Positions 42,780 through 52,670 of a stretch of DNA of 53,058 bases are shown one piece after another. The DNA lies in contig JAURQH010000074.1 in the NCBI GenBank assembly GCA_030836185.1, forward strand, positions 1 through 53,058, written 5' to 3'. The DNA is from Planctomycetota bacterium. GTDB lineage: Bacteria; Planctomycetota; Planctomycetia; Planctomycetales; Planctomycetaceae. The notes below the pieces were generated by a model. The model had not been told where the DNA came from and did no database searches. It saw nothing but the letters and a program-made list of their open reading frames with translations. Every line of letters starts with the position of its first letter. Within the stretch, counting starts at the first letter, position 1. The position numbers were made by a program, and so were the translations under genes.

Positions 42780-43514
42780 ATGAACATCAATCACGGTACG
42801 CGACGGCAGTCTGTTGTCGGGCTCATTCTCACACGACTCTTCAATGGGGAGTATGCTCCCGGAGCGCGTCTACGAGTCGAACACCTGGCAGAGCAATGTG
42901 ACGTGAGTGTGACGCCTATTCGTGAAGCTCTTGTTGAATTGGCGGGTTTTGGTGTCATCAAATTACAACCCAACCGTGGTGCGGAAGTGAGCCCCTTCGG
43001 TCCCAAGCAGCTCTGGGAAATTTGTCACCTCCGACGAATTCTCGAATCTGAAGCGGTGCGCGGGTGTGTGGGACATTTCACGCCGAGCGAACTTGAACAG
43101 ATGGAAGCCGATTTTGCACGACTTTCCACCGCAGATCGTGACGAAGACTGGCTGGAAGAAACAAAACTGCTCGACAACCAACTGCACTCTTTGATTTCTG
43201 AGCGTTGCGGCAATAAGCGTTTAAGCTACGAGATCAATCGATATGCGGTTCTGTATCGAACACTTCGCGACGCGCGACACAGTATGCGAACTGCACGTTC
43301 CAATTATTCCGAGATGGATGAGAACCTGGAACATCTTGCCATTGTTCGTGGGATCATCAAACAAGATCGCGAAGCGGCGGCTGAGGCGATGGGTGATCAC
43401 GTCAATCAGGCAGGCAACGCATTAGTGCAAGATTTGTTTGGCAAGCAGGCAATTGCCGACGCCGATCTGGATCCTTACGTCGCCGGGCAAGTGACGCCGA
43501 CCGAAGCCCTTTAA
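42780..43514 (+). CDS. GntR-family regulator with FCD domain
   Basis: A 244-residue FadR-type regulator. The winged helix covers about residues 8-70 (LAEQCDVSVTPIREALVELA, then FGVIKLQPNRGAEV). The helical FCD domain follows, with LRRILESEAVRGC, an Asp in LLDNQLHSLIS, and EHLAIVRGIIKQ and GDHVNQ near the end, giving the D-H-H type residues that often hold a metal in the ligand pocket. The ATG at 42780 is preferred to a TTG at 42729. It is only 30 bases upstream of the PSD1 gene, so it probably autoregulates the sulfatase operon it heads. The effector is unknown. Confidence 0.88.
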   Translation: MNINHGTRRQSVVGLILTRLFNGEYAPGARLRVEHLAEQCDVSVTPIREALVELAGFGVIKLQPNRGAEVSPFGPKQLWEICHLRRILESEAVRGCVGHFTPSELEQMEADFARLSTADRDEDWLEETKLLDNQLHSLISERCGNKRLSYEINRYAVLYRTLRDARHSMRTARSNYSEMDENLEHLAIVRGIIKQDREAAAEAMGDHVNQAGNALVQDLFGKQAIADADLDPYVAGQVTPTEAL

Positions 43515-43544
43515 GTTTGTGTTGTTACGTCTTCGAGGTACACC

Positions 43545-46500
43545 ATGAAAATCACCGTCTCGTTCTGTGTCCTCATGATTGCGGCTTGTCTTGTGGCAAG
43601 TTCAAACGCGGATGATGCTCCCAACTCTTCAGAACAGGTTCATTTCGAGCAGCAAATCGCTCCTCTGTTCGAAGAACATTGCATTCGCTGTCACTCACCC
43701 AACAATCGAAAAGGGGAGTTGTCGCTGGAGACCATCGCGGATTTGAAAGAGAAGAGTTACGTCACTCCCGGCGACCCTGACGGTAGCTATCTGATCGATG
43801 TGGTGACACCCCAGAGTGGTGAACCCGCCGAAATGCCCAAAGAAGGCGATGCTCTTTCCGCTGAAGAAGTCGGGTTGCTCAAACTCTGGATCAAACAAGG
43901 AGCCACTTGGCCTGAAAATGTGTTGGTTCAGGAGAAATCAAAAGCCGATAAATCGTGGTGGTCGCTACAACCGCTGGCTGAAGTGATTGTTCCCAAGCCT
44001 GCCGGGCTTCCCGATTCTTGGCAAGCAAACCCGATTGATGCGTTTGTTTTCTCTCAGTTGGCCGAACAGGGGCTCACTCCCAATCAGCCTGCGGATCGAC
44101 GCACTTTGATTCGCCGTCTCACATACGATCTGACTGGACTTCCACCAACGCCGCTTGAGATAGAAGCTTTTGAGAAGAATTCCGACCCTCAAGCGTATGA
44201 ACAATTGGTGGATCGGTTATTGGCCTCTCCTCGTTACGGCGAACGCTGGGGACGACACTGGCTGGATGTTGTACGGTTTGGCGAGAGCAACGGCTTTGAA
44301 CGGAATGTGATCATCAATGATCTTTGGCCGTTTCGCGACTACGTGATTGAGTCGATCAATCAGAACAAGCCGATGGATCAATTCATACGAGAGCATCTGG
44401 CGGGAGACATCTTTGGTAAGGGGAAACCGGATCAGGAAATCGGTGCAGCGTTTCTTGTTGCCGGTCCGTATGACAATGTCGGAAATCAGGATCCCGTCGC
44501 GGCGGCTCAAATTCGTGCCAATACGATTGATGAAATGATTCGGACATCGGGTGAATCATTCCTCGGATTGACGCTGGGATGTGCACGCTGTCATGACCAT
44601 AAATTCGACCCCATTTTGCAGACAGATTATTATCGTTGGTATGCGACATTCGCCGGAGTCCGTCATGGCTCTCGAGTCTGGGCGACTCCCGAAGAACAAC
44701 GGCGTCACGTAGAACAGATGAAACCCTTGAATGCGCGTAAAGCCGAGTTGACTCAGCAGCAACGCGAATTAAAAAAAGCCATCGCACAGCGCTTGTGGGA
44801 GTCGAACGAGGAATGGTCGAGACCCGCGGTTGATGCTCGGAAGAATGAAGAGACGTTTCCGACCATTTCCACAAAGTATGTGCGATTTTCGATTTCATTA
44901 ACGAATCAAAGTCAGCCATGCATTGACGAACTGGAAATTTACCGTCCAGACGATTCATCGAACCTTGCACTTGCTTCCGCTGGAGGTCAGGCCACGGCTT
45001 CGTCTTTGTTACCCGGTTATCCCATGCATCAGATCGAACATCTGAACGATGGTCAATCTGGCAACAGCCATAGTTGGATTAGTAAAGACGCGACCGGTTG
45101 GGCGCAAATTGAACTCCCTCGACAAATGGAAATCAATCGTGTTGTCTGGGGACGCGACCGAGAGGGGAAGTATCGCGACCGATTACCGCTCGAATACCGC
45201 ATTGAGGTTTCGGTTGATGGTCAGTCGTGGCGCGAAGTCGTGAATGGTGGTGACCGTAAGCCTGTCGATCAAAGTCATTTGACACGGCGAGGGCTCAGCG
45301 GACACACATTATCCATTGAAAAAAACTGGACACGTCCTCCGGTGGACCGTCTCGGTACGACTGAGAAGTTTAATCCTGTTCAGGCGAAGTTTGTCCGACT
45401 CGTTTGCGAAGCACAAGATGGTAACCCGGCGTCATCATCGGGGTTTCGCATTGACGAGTTTGAGGTTTGGTCCGCAGGCTCCGAGCCTCAAAACGTCGCA
45501 CTTGCCAACAACGGCGGTAAGGCGACTGGAAAAGCTCGCGAGATTAAAGATTTTCCCAATGCCTACGGCCCGCATCTTGCCATTGACGGTAAGGGGGGCG
45601 AACGATTTCTGGCGGCAGGAAACGACCTGACGATTAAACTCTCCAAGCCGACAAGCATCAATCGCGTGACATTCTCGAGTGCTCGTGGCGAAGCCACACC
45701 GTCACAACGAAAGTTTGTCTTTGTCGCCGACTATCGCATTGAAGTTTCGTTGGATGGAAAGTCGTGGCGTGAGGTGGCTCATGGTCGTGATCGCAAACCT
45801 GCCAGCGAAGCACATCGTAAGCATCGCATTGCACAGGCTACGCAACCGACATCAGAGGAAGCGGCCAAACTCAAAAAGATCAATCAAGAACTGGCACAAG
45901 TGTCACGAGAGATCAAAGCGGTGCCTTCTTTGCAAACTGCTTGGCTTGGTTCTCGACAGTCTGCACCGGGACCGTTTTATACCTTTCTAGGTGGCAGCCC
46001 ACAGAAAAAAGGGGCGGAGGTCGTTGCTGCGAGTTTATCAACACTCGATCAAGCCGCGCCAACTTACCGTCTCACTCAGGGTGATTCTGAAGCTGATCGG
46101 CGGCGTAATTTGGCCGAGTGGATCACCAGCCCGAAGAACCCTCTGACAGCGCGCGTACTCGTCAATCGAGTCTGGCAAAATCATTTCGGAACGGGCATTG
46201 TCAGTACACCTAATGATTTTGGGTATATGGGGAGTAAGCCGACACATCCGTTACTGCTCGACTGGTTAGCTGGGCAACTACACGAACACAATTGGCGTCT
46301 GAAGCCGCTACACAAAATGATTGTCCTGTCGCAATCCTATCGGCAGTCCAGTCTCTTCCGTGAAGACGTCGCTCGCATTGACGGTAACGCCCGATACTTG
46401 TGGCGTTTCCCTCCGCGACGCCTTTCCGCCGAAGAAATTCGGGATACGATTCTGGCCGTCTCAGGTCGGTTGAACGAAAAAATGGGTGGTCCCGGATTTC

Positions 46501-46931
46501 GGTTGTATGATTACCAACAAGACAACGTGGCGACTTATGTACCGCTCGATCAACACGGTCCCGAGACTTACCGGCGAGCCGTGTATCACCAGAATGCTCG
46601 CGCATCGGTGGTCGATCTGATGACCGAATTCGATCAACCGGATTGTGCGTATTCGACTCCCGAGCGAGCCGAAACGACGACGCCGTTGCAGGCACTCACG
46701 ATGCTCAATCATCAATTTACTCTCGATATGGCAGAAGCATTGGCCGAACGACTTCGCTCTGAGGGTGGCGACAAGCCCGAGCAGCAGATCGAGCATGCAT
46801 TCGCTCTTTGTTACGGCCGCCAACCAACGAAAGCAGAAATTAGCGACTGTCTGGCGTTGATCGAAGAGCATTCCTTGACCGCATTTTGTCGAGTGCTCCT
46901 CAATACTAGCGAACTGATTTATGTGCAGTGA
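43545..46931 (+). CDS. PSD1-type cytochrome with two discoidin-like segments, set 3
   Basis: An 1128-residue exported protein, with signal peptide to about residue 22. PSCyt1 has CIRCH (Cys46-His50). DUF1549 has LIRRLTYDLTGLPPTPLEIE and CARCHDHKFDP (Cys346-His350). Two F5/8-type discoidin-like segments follow at about 466-575 and 646-755, each ending in a matching YRIEVS-DG-SWREV unit and a DRKP tail. They are probably carbohydrate-binding. DUF1553 occupies about 850-1110 (NPLTARVLVNRVWQNHFGTG, TTTPLQALTMLNHQFT). GAGGT lies seven bases before the ATG. Two sulfatases downstream suggest a sulfated glycan context. Confidence 0.9.
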   Translation: MKITVSFCVLMIAACLVASSNADDAPNSSEQVHFEQQIAPLFEEHCIRCHSPNNRKGELSLETIADLKEKSYVTPGDPDGSYLIDVVTPQSGEPAEMPKEGDALSAEEVGLLKLWIKQGATWPENVLVQEKSKADKSWWSLQPLAEVIVPKPAGLPDSWQANPIDAFVFSQLAEQGLTPNQPADRRTLIRRLTYDLTGLPPTPLEIEAFEKNSDPQAYEQLVDRLLASPRYGERWGRHWLDVVRFGESNGFERNVIINDLWPFRDYVIESINQNKPMDQFIREHLAGDIFGKGKPDQEIGAAFLVAGPYDNVGNQDPVAAAQIRANTIDEMIRTSGESFLGLTLGCARCHDHKFDPILQTDYYRWYATFAGVRHGSRVWATPEEQRRHVEQMKPLNARKAELTQQQRELKKAIAQRLWESNEEWSRPAVDARKNEETFPTISTKYVRFSISLTNQSQPCIDELEIYRPDDSSNLALASAGGQATASSLLPGYPMHQIEHLNDGQSGNSHSWISKDATGWAQIELPRQMEINRVVWGRDREGKYRDRLPLEYRIEVSVDGQSWREVVNGGDRKPVDQSHLTRRGLSGHTLSIEKNWTRPPVDRLGTTEKFNPVQAKFVRLVCEAQDGNPASSSGFRIDEFEVWSAGSEPQNVALANNGGKATGKAREIKDFPNAYGPHLAIDGKGGERFLAAGNDLTIKLSKPTSINRVTFSSARGEATPSQRKFVFVADYRIEVSLDGKSWREVAHGRDRKPASEAHRKHRIAQATQPTSEEAAKLKKINQELAQVSREIKAVPSLQTAWLGSRQSAPGPFYTFLGGSPQKKGAEVVAASLSTLDQAAPTYRLTQGDSEADRRRNLAEWITSPKNPLTARVLVNRVWQNHFGTGIVSTPNDFGYMGSKPTHPLLLDWLAGQLHEHNWRLKPLHKMIVLSQSYRQSSLFREDVARIDGNARYLWRFPPRRLSAEEIRDTILAVSGRLNEKMGGPGFRLYDYQQDNVATYVPLDQHGPETYRRAVYHQNARASVVDLMTEFDQPDCAYSTPERAETTTPLQALTMLNHQFTLDMAEALAERLRSEGGDKPEQQIEHAFALCYGRQPTKAEISDCLALIEEHSLTAFCRVLLNTSELIYVQ

Positions 46932-46980
46932 GCGCAAGAGAAGTCATGCTCCAAAAATATTCACCCCACTGGAATCACTA

Positions 46981-49650
46981 ATGTTAGATCGACTTCATTC
47001 CAAGTTGTTTGTTGTAGCTCTCGTGATCCTGAGTGCGTTTCAAGTTCATGCCGCCGAAAAGCCAAACGTCGTCTTCATTCTGGCAGATGACTTGGGTTGG
47101 TCGGAACTTGGCAGCTACGGTAATCATTTCAATGAGACGCCACATCTCGATCAACTTGCCAACGAGGGTGTACGATTTACGCAGGCTTATGCGTCTGCTC
47201 CTGTTTGTTCGCCTTATCGAGCGTCATTATTGACGGGGCAATACCCCGCCCGCATTGGCATTCTGGATTACCTCCGTCCCAACTCATCCAATGCGTTACC
47301 GGTCGATCAATTGACTCTGCCCGAAATGTTGCAACAGCAGGGCTATACCACTGGAATGGTCGGCAAATGGCACCTGACAGGATATGAATATCATGGAGCC
47401 GAACATGAAATCCGCCCAGTCGATCATGGCTTCAAGTGGGACATTGCCCGAGAAGTCAAAGGAGTGGGCAACGGTGCTAATTTCTGGCCGTATGAATTCC
47501 GGGATCAACAGATCCGCTGGCTCGATCTTCCCCAAAACTCTCTCGGCGACAATGAGTTTTTAGTGGACCGTATGAATTTGGAAGCCGTCGATTTTATTAA
47601 ACGGAATCAGGAACAACCATTTTTTCTTTACCTCAGTCATTATGCTCCGCATTCGATTCTGAATGGCAAGCCGAAACTGGTCGAAAAGTATCGCCAGAAG
47701 CAACAGCCCGGCAAGAGTACTAGGGATCGTTGCTATTTGTGCGAGGACCAAGGATATGAGGGGGACACACTCAATCACTGGGCAGGAGACCACAACCCTC
47801 ATCTCGCCGCAATGTTAGAGAGTGTCGATGACGGTGTGGGAATGATCCTCAAAACGCTCGATAACCTTGGGCTGGCAGAGAACACCATTGTCATCTTTAC
47901 CAGTGACAATGGTGGAGAAACCAATGTGACCTCGAACGCTCCTTTGCGTGGAGGGAAAAGTGAACTCTATGAAGGGGGAGTTCGTGTTCCGTTGATTGTC
48001 AGGTGGCCTAGGCAAATACCAAAAAAAACGGTTTGCGATGGTCTTACCATGAATGTGGATTTCTATCCAACAATTCTTGATGTGCTTGGAGTTAACGATG
48101 ATTCTCATCAGAAGTTGGACGGTGTCTCAGTCTTATCGTTATGGAAATCTCCGAAGTTATCTTTGGAACGCGATCCTTTGTATTGGCATTACCCCCTTGA
48201 TCAACCTCATTTTCTGGGTGGTCGTTCGGCAGGCGCCATTCGTGACAAAAACTGGAAGCTCATCGAGTTTTTTGACACGGAAGAGACTGAGCTTTATGCA
48301 ATCGCTGAAGACTCTTCCGAGCAGGAAGATCTGTCAGCCGCAAAGCCGAAGGTTGTTCACGCACTGAAATCAAGGCTGCAAACGTGGCGAACGTCTATCA
48401 ATGCAAGAATGCCTTCAGCGCCGATGTTAGCTCGGCCTCAGAGCCTTTATTTTTCCGATCATTTTTCTGCAGGGCAGGAGAGTGGCCGTTGGCATTTTAC
48501 GAAAGACTGGGCGATTGAAAAAGGAGTTTTGCGACGTGTTAAAACGGGTAGCGAAGACACACGCATGTTTCTGAAAAATGCCCAGTTTCGTAATGCAATC
48601 ATTCGATTTGATTTTCAGTTTCAAGAGTCTAATAATCTGCGTTTGGTCACAGGGTCAAACGGTCATTACAATGCAGTAGTTCATCTTCATCGGGATCACT
48701 TTTTCATTCAGACCGCGCAAGACAAGTCAGGGCCGTACTTCTCTCACCGTCATGGAGAGTGTGCCTTCGACTTCGATCCTAATCGCTGGTACACATTAAC
48801 GGTTGAATTTTTGGAAGATGAGCTTGTGGCCCACATCGACGCCGATCATGTTGTTTACGCCAAGCATCCGATTTTGGATCAAGAGAGGACTTATCTGGCA
48901 TTTCAGGTGGATGACTCTGATGCGGCGTTTGACAACTTGCAAATCCTCAACGCCAGCAAGCATACAGATTATGGGGTGGGCATAAAGCATGTGTTGTCTG
49001 TTGCTAGTAAATATCCCGTACAGATAGCACTCGAAGAACGGCTCAAGATCGAAAAAGTGAATGCTCGTGATCGCCTCTATCAGTCTGATGCACAGTATCG
49101 ACAACTGTTTCAGCAAGTAGAAGAACTTGATGCCAAGCAGAAGAAAGAATATCCAGACGCTTTTCGATCTCACAAAGAGTTCACGAAGAAAATTCAAGAG
49201 AGGCGCAAAGACCTCCATGAGAACGATCCTCGATACAAAGAACTTTTGTTCGCAACTTATCGGGCCAAACGCGCCCTCGATGAGTTTTTGATTGAACAAG
49301 AACTTTTTCTCGAAGAGTTACCCAAAAGTCGCAAGCCGAAAGAGCTCGAGCGCATTCGACAACAGTATCTCGATCACCCCGGCTATCAGGCACTTGTTCA
49401 GAAACAGGCCGTTGCTCAGCAAGTCCTTGAAAAAACGTACCCTCAAATTTTTGTCAGTGATGAAGAGATCAAACAGATTCGGCAGGAACGCCGTGACGAA
49501 GTCGAACAGGAAGAAAAGTTTCGCAAACTCAAAGAAGAGCGTGCAAACGCCTATCGCGCCGAACAAGATTATCTGATGACAAAAGACAAGATTCTTTTCA
49601 AAGTTCAACAGCAATTTGACAAGATGAAACGTGATACAACATCTGAATGA
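46981..49650 (+). CDS. Secreted sulfatase with lectin-like domain and repeated C-terminal helices
   Basis: An 889-residue formylglycine sulfatase with a signal peptide ending near VHAAE (residue 25). Metal site FILADDLGW (Asp36, Asp37), formylglycine motif CSPYR (Cys76) and FTSDNGGETN are intact, so it should be active. Residues about 488-660 resemble a DUF1080/concanavalin-like beta domain (LYFSDHFSAGQESGRWHF). Residues 700-889 are charged helices with an imperfect repeat (702-745 and 798-841, both with YP..F..S and QERR). Such a tail is unusual for a sulfatase. ATG at 46981 gives the signal peptide. It needs a formylglycine-generating enzyme encoded elsewhere. Confidence 0.88.
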   Translation: MLDRLHSKLFVVALVILSAFQVHAAEKPNVVFILADDLGWSELGSYGNHFNETPHLDQLANEGVRFTQAYASAPVCSPYRASLLTGQYPARIGILDYLRPNSSNALPVDQLTLPEMLQQQGYTTGMVGKWHLTGYEYHGAEHEIRPVDHGFKWDIAREVKGVGNGANFWPYEFRDQQIRWLDLPQNSLGDNEFLVDRMNLEAVDFIKRNQEQPFFLYLSHYAPHSILNGKPKLVEKYRQKQQPGKSTRDRCYLCEDQGYEGDTLNHWAGDHNPHLAAMLESVDDGVGMILKTLDNLGLAENTIVIFTSDNGGETNVTSNAPLRGGKSELYEGGVRVPLIVRWPRQIPKKTVCDGLTMNVDFYPTILDVLGVNDDSHQKLDGVSVLSLWKSPKLSLERDPLYWHYPLDQPHFLGGRSAGAIRDKNWKLIEFFDTEETELYAIAEDSSEQEDLSAAKPKVVHALKSRLQTWRTSINARMPSAPMLARPQSLYFSDHFSAGQESGRWHFTKDWAIEKGVLRRVKTGSEDTRMFLKNAQFRNAIIRFDFQFQESNNLRLVTGSNGHYNAVVHLHRDHFFIQTAQDKSGPYFSHRHGECAFDFDPNRWYTLTVEFLEDELVAHIDADHVVYAKHPILDQERTYLAFQVDDSDAAFDNLQILNASKHTDYGVGIKHVLSVASKYPVQIALEERLKIEKVNARDRLYQSDAQYRQLFQQVEELDAKQKKEYPDAFRSHKEFTKKIQERRKDLHENDPRYKELLFATYRAKRALDEFLIEQELFLEELPKSRKPKELERIRQQYLDHPGYQALVQKQAVAQQVLEKTYPQIFVSDEEIKQIRQERRDEVEQEEKFRKLKEERANAYRAEQDYLMTKDKILFKVQQQFDKMKRDTTSE

Positions 49651-49659
49651 GATTTACTC

Positions 49660-51090
49660 ATGAATATCCACGACATGACCCGACGCAGGTTTCTCAACGA
49701 CATCACTACCGGCTTGGCCGGAGTGGGGTTGGTTGACTTGATCTCCCAAAGTCTTTGGGCCGACGGTTCCACTCAGCAATCAGTGCGTGGCACGACCCAT
49801 CATGCCCCCAAAGCGAAACGGGTCTTGCAGATCTTCTGTCCAGGAGCCGCCTCGCATATGGATTTGTGGGAGCACAAGCCGTCGCTCGAAAAGTATCATG
49901 GCAAGCCATTGCCGGGTGAGGAGAACTTCGTCTCGTTTCAAGGTAAGAACGGCAACCTGATGCAAAGTCCGTGGAAGTTCTCTCCCGCAGGCGAGAGCGG
50001 CAAGATGTTTTCCAGCATGCTGCCTCAGATGTCGAAGCATGCCGACGACATCGCGTTCATTCATTCGATGCACAGTGAATTAAACACGCATGGGCCAGGT
50101 TGTGTCTTCATGAATACCGGTCATCCGACCGAAGGGTTCCCGGCTGCGGGGGCGTGGGCCAGTTATGCGTTGGGCTCGGCGAATGAAAATCTGCCAACAT
50201 ATGTGGCCATTTCAGATATCCGTGGCGAGCCACCGAATGGGAAAGCGAATTGGACAAACGGTTTTTTGCCCGCCAAACATCAAGCCATCATGATGAGCGA
50301 TCATCGGCCCATCCGAAATATTTCACCTCCAGCATCGATCAAGTCCGACGAAGAAGCCGCCACGCGCGAGTTATTGCGTAAGTTGAATCAGCAATATGCC
50401 ACCGCTAATGCGAAAGAATCGGACTTGCAAGCGCGCATTGCAGCGTACGAACTCTCGGGGCGTATGCAGGTATCGGCTCCCCAGGTGTCTGATCTCTCGC
50501 GGGAGTCAGAGCAAGCTCACAAAGCCTATGGGACGAATGACGAAAACAAACTGAAGGCAGCCTACGCGCGAAACTGTTTACTGGCGCGACGGCTCCTTGA
50601 ACGAGACGTCCGCTATGTGAATTTATATTGTGCGTCTCGCGCTTCGGGAGTCGACGGTTTGCTCAATTGGGATGCTCATAAGACATTGAAGTCTGACTAC
50701 GAACGGCATTGCCCTATCTTCGATCAACCGACTGCCGCGTTACTCACGGATCTGAAGCAATCGGGGCTTCTCGAAGACACGTTGGTCTTATGGACGACCG
50801 AGTTTGGACGCATGCCCACGCATCAAGCGGGGACGGCTGGGCGTGACCATAACCCGGATGGCTTCACCTGTTGGATGATGGGAGCCGGCGTGAAGGGGGG
50901 AATCAGTTACGGTGCGACGGATGAATTCGGGCGACGTGCGGAAGTCAATCCGACCACTGTCTGGGATTTCTATGCCACGGTTTTACATCTTTTAGGATTC
51001 GATCACGAGCGGCTCACTTGGTATCATAATGGTCTCGACCGCCGTTTGACCGATGTCCACGGCTCCATGATCAAAAACATTCTTTCCTGA
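49660..51090 (+). CDS. Tat-exported DUF1501 protein, set 3
   Basis: A 476-residue DUF1501 protein. MTRRRFLNDITTGLAGVG is a clear twin-arginine signal. Motifs are FCPGAASHMDLWEHKP, LARRLLERDVRYVNLYCASR and WTTEFGRMPTHQAGTAGRDH, and the C-terminus VWDFYATVLHLLGFDH. SHMDLWEHKP differs from the more usual T/S-FDPKP of the family, as does the Cys-rich NLYCASR. It starts nine bases after the sulfatase stop, so coupling is likely. It lies between two sulfatases in the GntR-headed operon. Reaction unknown. Confidence 0.9.
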   Translation: MNIHDMTRRRFLNDITTGLAGVGLVDLISQSLWADGSTQQSVRGTTHHAPKAKRVLQIFCPGAASHMDLWEHKPSLEKYHGKPLPGEENFVSFQGKNGNLMQSPWKFSPAGESGKMFSSMLPQMSKHADDIAFIHSMHSELNTHGPGCVFMNTGHPTEGFPAAGAWASYALGSANENLPTYVAISDIRGEPPNGKANWTNGFLPAKHQAIMMSDHRPIRNISPPASIKSDEEAATRELLRKLNQQYATANAKESDLQARIAAYELSGRMQVSAPQVSDLSRESEQAHKAYGTNDENKLKAAYARNCLLARRLLERDVRYVNLYCASRASGVDGLLNWDAHKTLKSDYERHCPIFDQPTAALLTDLKQSGLLEDTLVLWTTEFGRMPTHQAGTAGRDHNPDGFTCWMMGAGVKGGISYGATDEFGRRAEVNPTTVWDFYATVLHLLGFDHERLTWYHNGLDRRLTDVHGSMIKNILS

Positions 51091-51108
51091 ATATACATTG
51101 AGGTTGTG

Positions 51109-52626
51109 ATGATTCGTTTTCTGTTTTCTTGCCTTGCTCTTCTTTTTGTTTCATCCAGCTCTCTCTCGGCAGCCGAGAAACCGAACATTGTTGTGTTTCT
51201 CGTTGACGATATGGGCGTCATGGATACTTCGGTCGCTTTCCTCACCGACGATAACGGCACACCCAAGCGTTACCCGCTCAACGATTACTACCGGACCCCA
51301 AGTATGGAACGTCTGGCGAATCAGGGCGTCCGCTTCAATAATTTCTACGCGATGTCTGTCTGCTCGCCGACACGCAATTCGATTATGACCGGCCAAAACG
51401 CCGCCCGGCATCATGCGACTAATTGGATCAATCCGTGGCAAAACAACAAAGGCCCCTACGGCCCACCCAATTGGGACTGGGAAGGCTTGGATGCCACGGA
51501 CATCACTCTCCCCGGAACCCTCCGCAAGAACGGTTATAAAACGATTCATGTCGGCAAAGCCCACTTCGGGCCAGAAGAACATGCTGGCTCTGAACCACTC
51601 AATCTAGGGTTTGATGTCAACGTCGCGGGCCGATCAGTCGGTGCGCCGGGAAGTTATTATGGTGAGAAAGATTACGGCAACCCGAAACACAAAAACAAAG
51701 TCCCCGGACTCAAAAAGTATCACGGCACAGAAACCTTTCTGACCGAAGCACTCACCATTGAAGCGAAACAACATCTCACAGACACCGTGAAAGCCGATCA
51801 ACCGTTTTATCTGTATATGTCACATTACGCCGTGCATGCACCGTTCAATTCTGATCCCCGCTTTGCCGATCATTACAAGGATTCTGGCAAACCGAAAAAT
51901 GCCCAGGCGTTCGCGACCTTGATTGAAGGTATGGATAAATCTCTCGGTGACATCCTCGATCACCTGGATAAATTAGGTGTTGCGGAAAACACGCTCGTCA
52001 TTTTCCTGGGAGACAATGGTTCCGATGCACCGCTCGGCCACCAACATGAAGTTGCCTGTGCGGCTCCGTTGCGAGGTAAAAAAGGCGCTCATTACGAAGG
52101 GGGCATGCGAGTGCCGTTCATTGCCGCCTGGGCGCAACCGAATAGTAAGAACGAAAATCAGCAGAAACTTCCCATCCCGGCCAACGTGATTCAATCGCAA
52201 CAGGCTGCCGTGATGGATTTGTTCCCGACCATTTTGAATCTGACCGATGTCAAAATTCCCAACGGTCACAAAGTCGATGGAAGACGGCTCGATACACTCC
52301 TCACCGGAAAGTCCGATTCATCACGCTCTGAAGAGTTCCTGATGAATTATCCACACGCTCCACATCGTAGTGATTACTTCACCGTCTATCGGAATGGTGA
52401 CTGGAAGGTCATTTATCACTTCTATCCCTCGAAACAATCGGATGGATCACACTATCAACTCTACAATCTGAAAGACGATCCGTTTGAGTCGACCAATCTG
52501 GCCGAAGAAAAACCGACCGTGCTGCGTAAATTGATGCAAGGATTGGTCGCCTCGATGAAAGCCCATGATGGCCAGTATCCGGTCAGTAAAGACGACGGAA
52601 TGCCCCTGCAACCAATTGTGCCCTAA
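51109..52626 (+). CDS. Secreted sulfatase (arylsulfatase A type)
   Basis: A 505-residue formylglycine sulfatase. The signal peptide ends near SLSAAE (residue 22). The metal site VVFLVDDMG has Asp33 and Asp34. The formylglycine motif VCSPTRNSIMTG has Cys85 in canonical CxPxR form, and IFLGDNGSDAP supplies the late Asp-Asn pair. Length is typical, without extra domains. The ATG at 51109 has GAGG just upstream; a GTG three bases earlier is also in frame. It follows DUF1501 by 18 bases and precedes the IS-cut gene by 44. The substrate is probably a sulfated carbohydrate, by context. Confidence 0.92.
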   Translation: MIRFLFSCLALLFVSSSSLSAAEKPNIVVFLVDDMGVMDTSVAFLTDDNGTPKRYPLNDYYRTPSMERLANQGVRFNNFYAMSVCSPTRNSIMTGQNAARHHATNWINPWQNNKGPYGPPNWDWEGLDATDITLPGTLRKNGYKTIHVGKAHFGPEEHAGSEPLNLGFDVNVAGRSVGAPGSYYGEKDYGNPKHKNKVPGLKKYHGTETFLTEALTIEAKQHLTDTVKADQPFYLYMSHYAVHAPFNSDPRFADHYKDSGKPKNAQAFATLIEGMDKSLGDILDHLDKLGVAENTLVIFLGDNGSDAPLGHQHEVACAAPLRGKKGAHYEGGMRVPFIAAWAQPNSKNENQQKLPIPANVIQSQQAAVMDLFPTILNLTDVKIPNGHKVDGRRLDTLLTGKSDSSRSEEFLMNYPHAPHRSDYFTVYRNGDWKVIYHFYPSKQSDGSHYQLYNLKDDPFESTNLAEEKPTVLRKLMQGLVASMKAHDGQYPVSKDDGMPLQPIVP

Positions 52627-52670
52627 GTTCACATTGCCATATACGAGATATCTTTCCTCAAGGTAAGACT

